From contig NW_026732707.1 in assembly GCF_028476545.1 (NCBI RefSeq), forward strand, positions 62,001 through 126,000: DNA of 64,000 nucleotides, given 5' to 3'. Below are positions 1-12,600 of this stretch, one piece after another. Positions within the stretch are counted from its first letter, which is position 1. Each line of letters opens with the position of its first letter. The position numbers and the translations under genes were made by a program. Origin of the DNA: Physella acuta. Lineage: Eukaryota; Mollusca; Gastropoda; Physidae. The notes under the pieces were generated by a model. That model did not search any database and was not told where the DNA came from. It worked only from the letters and a program-made list of their open reading frames with translations.

Positions 1-84
1 TTTTTATCCCAAATAAATATTAATTTCAAGCCCCATGACTAACATTCCAACAAAGGTCCCAAAATTCAAAACATTTTTTCTCAG

Positions 85-230
85 CCCAAGCCAGCCACAG
101 TATCTGTAAAAGCTGTAGAGACTCCAGCTTCATCAGAAGCTCCAGGAGCAGGTGCAGCAGCAGCTTTACAGACTTCTGTAGCAGCACCCAGTGAGAAGTC
201 AGGTGAAACAACTAGTACTCCTGCTCCTAG
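85..230 (+). CDS. RAD23: RAD23 exon: linker between UBL and UBA1
   Basis: The acceptor TTTCTCAG ends at 84 and the donor GTGAGG starts at 231. It encodes a low-complexity linker rich in Ala, Thr, Ser and Pro, beginning [12 protein letters not shown]. It ends in phase 2 and matches the one-base start of the next exon to give a serine codon. Confidence 0.88.
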
Positions 231-2558
231 GTGAGGATAGTTTCACTTGAAGTATGGATGGATGATGGGAAGGATAGATAATCAGATAAAAAGATAATCA
301 GATTGGATTAAATAGAAAATCATGCACCCCCACCCCCACACATACACACACACACACAGAGAAACAAGTCGATTAAGAGGCTAATAACCCAATACTGGCT
401 AGTACAATGCTGGTTTATGTGTTTTATTACATGAGTAAGTCTAAAAAAGGCTGCCTGATTTAAAAAGCACTTACTTATTGTTACAAATATAACTATATAT
501 ATCTATAGATCAGGGGTCTCCAAACTTTTCAGCGAGAGGGCCGCATTAACTATAAATAGCAGTTTGGGGGCCAACAACACACTCAAGGTCCAAGTTTGTT
601 CTCAAATTGTTCTTAACGTATTTTATTCTTGAAAATGTTTGTTCACACAAGTATGTTGTTCCAAAAATTGAAAGGTACCTAGGTGCAAAATTTTGACTTT
701 AAGAAAGTCTTCATCTGGCAAAGTCTTGTAAAAAGCCACCAGTCCTTTTTTGAACTTGTCCATGAGGAGGTCATTTGCTTGCAACCCAATAACCTCCAGC
801 TGCAGTTCATCTGGGCAACTGGCCACATTTGTTTCAAATGGTTTTGAAACACTCACTTCTTTTGCCTTTGAATCCTAGTCAGAAAACAGCTGCTGAAGCT
901 GCAGCTGAAGGGCTTTGATGATCTCGCATGCAAATGACGTGGGGAACTCATCTTTTTCTTCAGCCATGAAGACCTTGCACTGCTGAAAGTGCGTCAAGTT
1001 GCTGGCCTGTATTTGTTTCAAAAACATTACAAGTTTGGATCTGTAGGCCTTTAGGTGGGTGTATAGATCAGAAACTAAATTTTCCTCTCCTTGTAGTTTT
1101 AGGTTCAGAAAATTTAAATGACTAGTTATATCTGCAGCAAAGGCCATTTTCCATACCCATTCTTCATCAGACATTAATGGCTGTGGCTTGCCTTTACTTT
1201 TCAGGAAATCCCTTATTTCCTTTCTTATCTTAAATACTCTGTTCAGAACTTTCTGGCAACTTAGCCACCTTACTGCTGTGAAATATGGTAAATCTTGCAA
1301 TTCTGTGTCTGTATCTTTCAACATGTCTCTTAACTTTTTCAGTACACTGCTATTGTCCACATATGTATTACAGTAAGTTTGCTGGTGAACAATACAGTGC
1401 AGGAACATTGGTTGTAGGAAGTTTTTCTCATTACGCATGTGCTTCACTTGTCCAAACAAGCCTTTCTTTATGCCACTCATGTTTTTTTCCTCCACCAACA
1501 CTCAGGCAACTGAGGTTAGTCCAGTCCATGTTATAACTCTTTAAGTCCGTAACGACGCTCCCAGCGGTCGGTCCACCGGCCTGCCATACCGTAACGACGC
1601 TCCCAAGGTCCGATAAACTGTTCTCTATTTAATTCGTTATTTTTCGGAATCCAGGTTTTTAATCGTAAATCTAGGTCATGATACCGCTAGAGCGGCCATT
1701 TTTCGTTGTATTTACTTCTTGTAGTTTTCTCGTTAGATTGATTTTGTATTTTATGGAATTTTTTTTGTAAAACAACTCGAAAAACTGCATTTTTTTAACA
1801 CTGTGGAATGCTGTTCAGCAGCCGCGTCTATATGCTTAAGTCGCCGCATTATAAAATTAACCAAAATTAAAGTATTTACACTCAGGCTAATCCGATCCAT
1901 GATTTTTGTAGAAAAATGGACATACTTTCGCTTTCTATGAATAAGAACTCATGAAAAGTAATTCTTATTATTAATTTTCCTGACAGAAGCATAATTTTTG
2001 CACGAAAAATTCAACTCTTTTTTTTCTTCTTTAAAACTAAGTAATTTACTTATTATCTTTCTTCAATAAATAAATAATTCCTTAAAATTTTTATTAATAA
2101 AGTGTGGAGTTTAAATTAACTGTAAAAAGATGTTGGTCGTTTAGCCACAGGGGTACTGAAAAAAATGAGTGGAAAAAAAATAATTCCGGTAAAACTTGAA
2201 AATAAGTATAGGCTTAAATTCAACTCATTGAATATATCCTCTCAGGTAACAGTGCCATACATTGATGTAGGGAAGCCAGCTCTTGTCTTATGTTCATGTC
2301 TTCATCCACACCTCTAATGAAAACAAGCATACGAGTGTCTGCAACACAGCGGGCAATGGCATTTGCACCGAAAGCTACTTGTTCAAATTGTTGTGACTTT
2401 TCTGCGCAAAATTCCTTAGACACTTCCACCAATCTTTTCTTTTCGTGGACAAAAAGATCTCCACGGGCCGCACGAGAGGGCCTAGCAGGCCGCATTCGGC
2501 CCGCTGGCCTGTTATTAGACCCCTAATAGAGATAGATATGTATATATATAGATATATG

Positions 2559-2594
<36 letters not shown>

Positions 2595-3314
2595 GGTATA
2601 TGTATATATATATATAGGTATATGTATATATATATATATAGGTATATATATATATAGATATATGTATATATATAGATAAATAGGTGACTAGATAGATAGA
2701 TAGATGACTAGATAGATAGATAGATGATTAGATAGATAGATAGACAGACAGACAGACAAACAGATAGATAGATAGATCGATAGGCAAGACAGATAGATAA
2801 CACATTTTTAGTATTAGTATTATTTATATTAGTAAGAATAAGTAAGTGCTTTTAAAGTCAGGCAGCCTTTTTTAGACTAACACATGAAATAAAAAACATA
2901 AACCAGCACTGCGCTAGCCAGTATTGGGTTATTAGCCTCTTAATCGACTTGCTGTTTGTGTGTCAGAGGGTGCATGATTGTCCATTTAATCCAATCTGAT
3001 TATATATCTATAGATAAATAAAATAGATATATGTATATATAGGCCTATAGATAGATAGATAGATAGACAGACAGGCAGACAGATAGATATAGATAAAGAT
3101 AGAGATATATTGATATAGATATATTGATATGTATAGATATATACATATATAAATCAAGATATATATATATAAAAGTATATACATAGATATATATATACAG
3201 ATATATATATAGGGATAGATGGATATATAGATACAGATAGATAGATATATATATATATATAAAGAGAAAGAGAGAGACAGATATATAATTAGGTAAGGTA
3301 TATATACAGATATA

Positions 3315-3389
<75 letters not shown>

Positions 3390-3641
3390 TATAGATATAG
3401 ATATATATATATATATGTATATTATATACATATATATCTTAAAAAAGGGTTACTATAGTGGTTCACTAAATCAAAACCAGGGTGTCCTCGAGCACCCGGA
3501 TAGGGTGCTGTTTGACGCCCCAGCCTTTCCTGTGAGTGCTACAGCGCCTAAGTTTGTTTAAGTGAATGCAGTAGACTATGGATAAGTTGGTATTAGTACA
3601 TTTAAAAAGAATCACCATGGCGGAGCACCTGTATGCAGCTA

Positions 3642-3693
<52 letters not shown>

Positions 3694-6600
3694 CGGTCAA
3701 AGCCAATATCGCCTCCCATAGGTCCGCGTGGACCGGCCAAGGTCTTAATTAGAAGATCATCTGGCTAGGGACGACCGGCCAAAGTCCGAATTAGAAGATC
3801 ATGAGCAGATTTTGGGTTTTTTTAATGCCGTAAGGATCATGAAATTAAGTCTTTATTGATTATTAATTAAAGTAAATGACAGAAACATTCAAATTGTTTA
3901 TTGTACTATAGTCTCAATCTATCAATATCATCATTTGTTACAACAAGTTGAAAATTTATGGCATTTAGAATTACATAGCAGCTTGTTATTTTTACACTTG
4001 CAGCAATTTGTTGAGCACTTAGTTGTGCAATTACATCAAGTGTAGCCTTGGCCCCTTGTGAAGATGCGATGGTTCGTAGTGATTTTTCCTCAGTGCCAAC
4101 TGACGACAATAAGAGCAGTTTTTCGTGAAGAATTGAAAACTCACTTCTAGCATACAGTTGTTTTAGAACACCATGTTCCGTTCCTAATTTTTAGAAACCG
4201 CCCTCGACGCTCATGACAACTGCAATCACACTTCGGGGATCACCGCAACCTCTGTCAACATCTGGACCGCGGATGCGTACATTGTCACCCACTTCACCAT
4301 CTTTAAATTTTGTATTTGATGTTTTAAGCATCTTAGCACCTTGAGTTTGCAAGCCAGTATAAGCTGCTGACCTGTGTTCCATGATGTCTTGTTTGTTGTG
4401 ACACAATCTGCAGGTAATGTTCCCTCAATACCATTCGTCTGCTTCATTGGGTATTCCACAAATAGCATGGACATCGTTGTCACAGGATCCACAAGAATGG
4501 GCTGCACTACAAAAATTTTTACAAACTACACAGAATATGCTGGCCTTATTATTGTTACGCAGCTGGTCTGGACGTTCCGCCACGGCAGCAGATGTGTTGG
4601 CTGAGGATGTCGTTGCATTTATGGCAACCTCCATTTCTTGTTCAATGTTCTCAAGATCTTCCTCAGTAACTATTTTATCGAGAACCTCTCTTGGTAGATT
4701 TGAAGTGCTAAGTCCCACTTTTGCTTTGCATCCAAACAAGGCTTCGTATGGCAATTGTTGGATTCCTTGATGAAAAGAACGATTTTTCATAAATTGAATG
4801 AATTTGAGACTCTCAACCCAATGAGCTGATTCATTTGTTTGCATCTATGTCATCATGTTTTGAACATCTTGGTTGGCACGTTCGACTGAACCTTGGCTTT
4901 GGCTATACCTTGGTTTTCTGTGAACTAGTTTAAGTTCAGGCCACATGTTCTTTATTTCCGAAATAACTTGATTCACAAATTCTCTTCCATTATCTGATTG
5001 AAGCACACTTGGGGCATCAATAGTCGTGAAGATATTTATCATGCAGTCCAGTCAAGGCGCGGTGATGGGTCTGCTTTATTTGGTATTCCCCTTTAGTTGG
5101 GGAAATATGGTTTCTGACGCCCACGCCATCTCAAGTCGCTTGGACACTATTGTTCAACTTACAAGGAACGCGGCAAAGTCTTTTGAACGTTCCGTCTTGT
5201 TGCACGTGGTCGGTGATGCCGACTGTCTTTGATTTTGTTCTTTGATGATTGTCTCACCTTGTCATCATGGAGGAGGCTATCACATACAGTTGTAGCCCAT
5301 ATATGGAAACTAACATGGATTTACATTTTTTTTCTTTTGACAGCCATCTGCTATGTCTGTCTCATGGTCTGATGGCCCTTTTGTTCCATGTCGCCTTGCA
5401 TATAGAATGCTATACAAACAAGAGCTAAACAATACGTTACAATGAAACCGCCCCCAGAATAATGAAAACGCGATCACAACTTAGTCTAGATAGAACATTA
5501 GCCAGGACATCCCGGCCAGTGCGCGCATTGGCCAGTCAATGTACAAAATACTCTGTCATTTTTAAGCGTTTCGGACTTTGGCCAGTACGTCTTGGCTAGT
5601 GCGCGCATTGGCCGGTTAATGTACGAAATACGCTCTTATTGCTAAGTTATTTGGGCTTTGGCCAAGAGAGCCGGCATTGGCCGGCCAATCCGCGCTTTGG
5701 CCGCACTTCGGGCTTTGACTGTAACATATATATATAAATATATAAATAAATAAATAAATAAATATATATATATATATATATATAATACATATATATGAAT
5801 AGGCAAGATTTCTTTCTTTATTTCTTCTAGCTCTGCACCGACCCCAGAAACAATTACAGGTGCATCGACAGCAACTGGTGAAGTTAGAGGAGACAGTTTG
5901 CAATATGCTGAGAGTAATCTAGTTACTGGTCAGGCTTATGAAAACATGGTGCAGCAACTAATGATGATGGGTTTTGAGAGAGAAAATGTTGTCCGAGCTC
6001 TTCGTGCCAGCTTTAATAATCCAGATAGAGCTGTAGAATATTTACTTGGGGTAATTTTTTAGGCCATTTTCCAAGCAGTAGAATTCAGGATAGAAGACTA
6101 ATCTTCTTTAGCTTCACTCTGATAAATTTCTTTTCTCTCAAAAATATCATTTATTTTGGCGGCCTGTTTTAGTCTGGAATTTAGAAAAGTGAATTTCAGA
6201 TTGGAAAATTGCTAGTTTTTGGGCTGGAGTTTTTTAAAGTCTGGAAAAAGCCTGAAATAAGTCTGGAATCTAGTTAGAAACAAAACTTGTCCACAGTCCA
6301 CATTTATCCGGAGGGGAAGGGGGAGGGAAGAGATATTTTGTTGTGCGTCTGACCTTGTGAATGTGTTGCGAGAATTTAAAATTGTCATTCAATGAAAGAA
6401 TTATCGCACTCAGAAATGTTAGGCTCTCGAGTTTACCCTCTATTTTTCATTAAGTTTGTAGGCAGGCAGTCATAACAAACAATTATGGGGGAGGCGTGTC
6501 AGTGGTAGTATAATTTATCCATTTACTTTTAATCCATTTTTCATTCAACTTTTTTTTAAATCTTTATTAATGCTGACAAACAGGGCTAGACTAACCCACC

Positions 6601-9600
6601 CCTCCATGTGACTAGTCACTTACGTCAACTCACCATGACCCCAAGTACATAGTTGTTACTGCTGGGGGGGGGGTAGGTGGAAGTCACAACACAGTTCATG
6701 CCATGAAGTATTTAACAGGTCTACTAAAATCTGGACTACTATGACCTCATAATGACCCCTTCACCATGTCTTGTTGGGGGTGGGGAAATCCAGGCAATTT
6801 TTTATTTTAGACTTAAGTTTTTCAGCTATAAGCATAAACAAGAAATCATGTTGTTACATGGCCTGCAGAATTTTGTATTTTTTCCCCAGTTTTTCTTTTC
6901 AAGTAGCCTATTTTTTCCAAAACATTATTTACTCTATCTAGTTTGAATAAGTCAATTAGATCATGAACAGATTACATAAGTTTAATGTTGGAAACAAATT
7001 AGTTTCATCCTTTTAAATAATTATTTTAACTATTAAAATTTTGGGGGTAGGCAGCCTTAGTAAAGTTATTATCTGTCTATTTGCCTAGAGAAAGTTCATT
7101 ATAAACATTAGCTAAATTGCCTAAAATATATGTCATTATACTGTAAGAAATTAAGAGTACAAATTTTGCATCATTTTATAAATGAGTAGCTAAAGCATTA
7201 TCTGTTATAAAGTGGAATTTTTTGGAAAAGTCTGGAATTTCATTTTCAAAAATGAAAAAAAAATTTCTATAGGCGTCATTTAATTATTTCTTAGATTGAG
7301 TGGGTTTGTTTTTAAATCTATGAAAAACAATGTTCTATAGACATGTCATTTAATTTATCTTTGATTGAGGGGGTTTGTTTTTAAATCATTCAATTAAAAA
7401 AAAGACAATTTACTCCTATGTATGTGAAAATACTAAAACAGGGACTAATATCAAGTATCATGTTTGTTGAGGAGGCCTTGATGGGATGAGATCAAGATGG
7501 GATCACTGTTAATTTTATACAGTGTTCTTGGTGTAGCCCAGACCTGAATTGGACTTTCTGTTGGTTGACTAACCTGGAATGGAAGAACTGGACTGTTCTT
7601 CAGCTGTGCAGGGCTTCTTGCTTGGCAATAGTTGGAGATAATAATATTATGCCCCATAAACTGAAGAATGCTAAAGGAACAACATTGTTGGAGTTTTTCC
7701 CTTTTCCCACACTATTTTCTGCTATGTGATTTGTTGTATGAGACCTGTTTGTTTTAAAAGCTATGCTGCTGTAGCTGTGGCATGCATATTTCACTCAATT
7801 TTTCCTAGTGCTTTTTAACCCTTACAATACTGACTTTTTACCTTCATTCTCTCAGCCCTGCAAAGGATTTTACATTCAATTCCCCCCTGCCTAGACATTA
7901 TTTAACAATAAGTTACCTTTTACCCAGAGATGATTTTGCTAAGTACACAAATCTCAAAGGAATGAATGATAATGACATGTAGAAAACAAAAAACAGGGAT
8001 GTCCTAATTTAGGTGGATTGCTGAATTTTTAAGAATTTGAATTCTCAGTCCTAATTATCCTGCTGATATCTTAGTTAAATAATTGTAGAAGAAAAAGGGA
8101 AGATGTAATCTAAACTGTTGTCATTCTTTAAAGCTAATGAATATCTCCTGAGCCTGGGAAGGGGGGGGGGGGGGGTCTGTAATCTTGCTTGCCTTTAAGT
8201 CTAGGTATACTTATCTACCTATGTTTAGCTCAGTGTTCATTAAACCACCAGTATTCCCATTTCCTGCTGCTTTCAGTTAAAGTGAACTCACCAAGACCCC
8301 CTCGACCATGTCTCGTTTGGGGGGGGGGGGGGGGTATTGGTCAATTTACTTAGAAGCTATTGTAATACCTAAGCAGTGATGTGGCTATTATTAAAATGTT
8401 GTTTTTTTTTTTAAATATTTTGTTCTTTTTAATTATTATCTCCAAACACTATTTAGGTCTGTTGAAACTAGAGTACAATTAGATTATAATGGTATAGTTT
8501 AACTGTGGAAAAAAATGTTTTCATTTTCAGCTTTGTTAAAATCAACTAAAGCTGTTTATAAGAGAAAAATGCAATTAAAACTACTTTTAGTATTAATTTA
8601 ATGTTCTATTAAACTATCACTTAGTACAACAATGATGTTAGGGTGCACCTGGGATTCACTGAGTTGCATAAATCAGATTGTGTCTATCCCTAAAAATGGT
8701 CTATTTTACCCATGGGCTGATCGCATCTCTGAAAGAATCCTTTGATCTAAATTGACTATAGAAAATTTGTGAAATGAATCATTGAATGAGCAAATAACAC
8801 TAATTGTCCACGGAAAAATATTTGATTGCAATCAGCACCATAAAAATGTGTGTGAATGTTCCTCTTTAAAATATACATCCTGCTCTATTGGGTTCATAGA
8901 TTTGTCCAGTGTTTAATCAAAATAATATCTATATTTAAAATTCTTCTGTCAGTTTACCTACAGATATATCTTAATTATTAATTCTATTAATTAAACTACA
9001 GCTATGTCAATAAGTAGCCCAACTAGTTTAGCAGTTTTCAAGTGATTGATCTTTATTTGTAGGGAATCCCCCATGGAGCTGATGAAGGCAACCAACCTAG
9101 TCGTCCAACAGAAGGAAGTGAGTCCAATGTTTCTATGGCATCCAACCCAACTTCTGAGAACACTGGATCTTCTCAAACCAGCGGTAGGTTCTTTTTATGC
9201 AGTAAGCAGGTACAAATTGTCAGCAGTTTTACTGTTTAGCTATGCTCAATTCATCTTTCCCAGTCAGATGAGGTAGATTTGCAATTCATCTTTCCCTGTC
9301 AGATGTGGTAGATTTGCAATTCATCTTTCCCTGTCAGATGAGGTAGATTTGCAATTCATCTTTCCCTGTCAGATGTGGTAGATTTGCAATTCATCTTTCC
9401 CTGTCAGATGTGGTAGATTTTCAATTCATCTTTCCCTGTCAGATGTGGTAGATTTGCAATTCATCTTTCCCAGTCAGATGTGGTAGATTTGCAATTCATC
9501 TTTCCCAGTCAGATGTGGTAGATTTGAAGATGAGGCCAATGACACATGACCACAAAAGCTCAGCTGACTCAGTTCTGCCAGTACTATAATTATAATATAG

Positions 9601-12600
9601 ATCTAGGTCATTTTAAGTTTATGAAAACTTACATTGTCATGGGTTTGACACATTTGGAGGCATGGATTGTATGATGAAGTATTGTCATGGGTTTGACACA
9701 TTTGGAGGCATGGATTGTATGAAGTATTGTCATGGGTTTGACACATTTGGAGGCATGGATTGTATGATGAAGTATTGTCATGGGTTTGACACATTTGGAG
9801 GCATGGATTGTATGAAGTATTGTCATGGGTTTGACACATTTGGAGGCATGGATTGTATGATGAAGTATTGTCATGGGTTTGACACATTTGGAGGCATGGA
9901 TTGTATGATGAAGTATTGTCATGGGTTTGACACATTTGGAGGCATGGATTGTATGATGAAGTATTGTCATGGGTTTGACACATTTGGAGGCATGGATTGT
10001 ATGAAGTATTGTCATGGGTTTGACACATTTGGAAGCATGGATTGTATGATGAAGGTTAAAAGAGGCTTATTCAGGGTTCGTACGCAGTCTGGAAAGTCTG
10101 GAAAAAGTCTTGAATTTAGAAAAGTGAATTTAAGACTTAAAAAAGTCTGGAAAATCGCTAGTTTTTGGGCAGGATTTTTTAAAAGTCTGGAAAAAGTCTG
10201 GAATCTAGTTTTAGAAACAAAACTTCGTAGTCCATATTTTCCAACTTAGAAAATTGCGATTTTTAAGTGACTTTAGTCCAATTTTTTCCCCGCGCTATCG
10301 CGCGGGTTTACACTATGTTGTGGCGTTTTTTCGCTGGTTCGCAGAAAAAAATGCTCAGTTACTACGTCATTGGGAGAAGAGGGGAAGGGAGGGAAGAGAT
10401 ATTTTGTGGCACGACTGACCGTGTGAATGTGTTACAAGTACTTACAATTGTCATTTAATGAAAGAATGATCGCCCTCAGAATTGTTAGGCTCTCGATTTT
10501 ACCCGCTATTTTTTCATCGTTTGAGTTTGCATGCAGGCAGTCATAACAAAAGTTATGGGGGAGATGTGTGAGTGGTATTTTAGATATAATTTATCAGTCT
10601 GTAAGGCGTCATCCATTTATGACATACAATTTTTCGGATTTTAGACCCCCCCCCCCTTCCCCACTCCCTCCGCCCTCTGTCCGCACGCGTTGACTTACTA
10701 TGGATTTATATTAACATTTTTAAGATTAATAAGTCGCAAGGCCTCCTAGGGTTCATACCTGTATTTTTGTTTGCTTCAGCTTATCAAAGAGGTACTATTT
10801 TTATTTAGGAGTTGTCCATAAATGACGTCACACTCGCTCTTGCAATAATGTTAGGGCAGATATAAATACCGTGTTTTATTTACACGCTGTGGTGGTTTTT
10901 TAAACACCAGCACAGTCGTCTTAATTTTACTTTCTACTCGCAAGATACAAGTTTTATATTTGTTTTAGAATGTAGACACAAAATCTTCCGACCCCTTCCC
11001 CCCTCCATGTGTACGTCATAAAGGATGACCCCTTTAATTTTAATTCACCTTCCATTAAACTGTTTTTGAAATCATTGCAAACGCTGACGATTAAAGTTAA
11101 ACTACCCCGCCCCTCCTTGTAACCACGGTCACTTGTGTGAACTCACCGTGAACCCAAGTGCGTAGTGGGTACTGCCTGGTAAGGAGGGGAGGGGGTATAA
11201 GTCACAGCACAGTTCATGTTATGACGTATTAAACAGGCATACTGAAGTCTAGGCTACTATGACCTCAGAGTGAACCCTTCATCGTGTCGTGTGTATGTGA
11301 GGGGGGGGGGGGGGGATGGGAGGAAAGGATACCGGCAATTTTTTTTATAGCAGACCCGTTTCTCAGCTATTACTAATTTTTTTTTTTGCTCCAACTTTTT
11401 TTCTTTACACGTAGCCTATATGAGGCTACTTAACAAGAGCAGACCTAAATTAATACATTACATTATTATTGTTTAAAGTAATTAACTCTCACTATTATAC
11501 AATACCATTTTAATGATAGTTTAATTGAAAACATAAGCAATTAGATCAGGAACAGATTACATAAGTCTAATGTTGGAAACAATAGTTTCATCATTTTAAT
11601 CAATTTTTCAATTGTTACAATTTTAGGTAGGGTGGAGTAGGCAAACTTAAGAAAAAGTGATTTTCTGTCAATTTGGCTAGAGAAAGTTCACTATGAATAT
11701 AGCTCAATTGCCTAAAATAAATGTCAATTTAGTATAAGTAATTAAAATGACAGTACAAATAGTGCATCATTTTAAAAAAATTATTCACACATTATCTGTC
11801 TAAAGTCTGGAATTTTTCCAAAAAAGTCTGGAAAATGTCTGGAAAAAGTCTGGAATTTCATTTTCAAAAAGCAGTACGAACCCTGCTTATTGTAAGGCTA
11901 ACAAACTAAGAAGACTATATAATTTGGTTTATTAGATTTATTAGAGCCCAATTATTTATTTTAAAGTAAATAGCATGAGAAAATTAGTCACTGCCCTCTC
12001 CTCCACCTCCACCCCCTCCTCTTAGGTGGGCTTTTGACTTGTTACTTACCTAACCCTAGACCTAGGTTGATTCAAATTTTAGTTTCAAGCTTCTTACAGA
12101 GAATTGTTTCTGTTTGTATTTATATTGTGTGGGTCAAACAAATGTATATTACCATTATTGGCTGTTGAGAGAATTTGTTTTACTGAAAAGGTGGCTATGT
12201 TTTGTTCTGGTAATTGATGATTTCTCCCCTTGCTTTCAGAAGACCCTTTGGCCTTCCTGAGATCCCAACCACAGTTTCAAATGATGAGGCAAGCTATTCA
12301 AGAAAATCCACACCTTCTGCCCCCTCTACTGCAGCAGATTGGTCAGAATAACCCCCCACTGTTACAGGTAGAATCATTAGTCAATGTCTAGTTATTGCTT
12401 CATTATAAAATGGGGGAGTAGCAACAACACCTGTAATAGATTTCCACTGCTTATAAGAAGTCATGTCACTGTGATATGCTCCATTGTGTAGCACGGAAGC
12501 TTCTGAATAAATCTCATTCAGTAACCTCATGCTGATGTTGAGTAGAACAAAGGCCTGAAGTGGGGATAAGTATCAGCCCTATGCTAATATGTCAGCTATA

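Noticed and set aside
7451-7794. Overlapping 64-68-residue frames in a RAD23 intron
   Set aside because: No splice sites or family match; length is within chance for this AT content.
9603-10249. Frames with [12 protein letters not shown] repeats
   Set aside because: 45/48-bp minisatellite in an intron of RAD23; the frame runs on into a transposon end.
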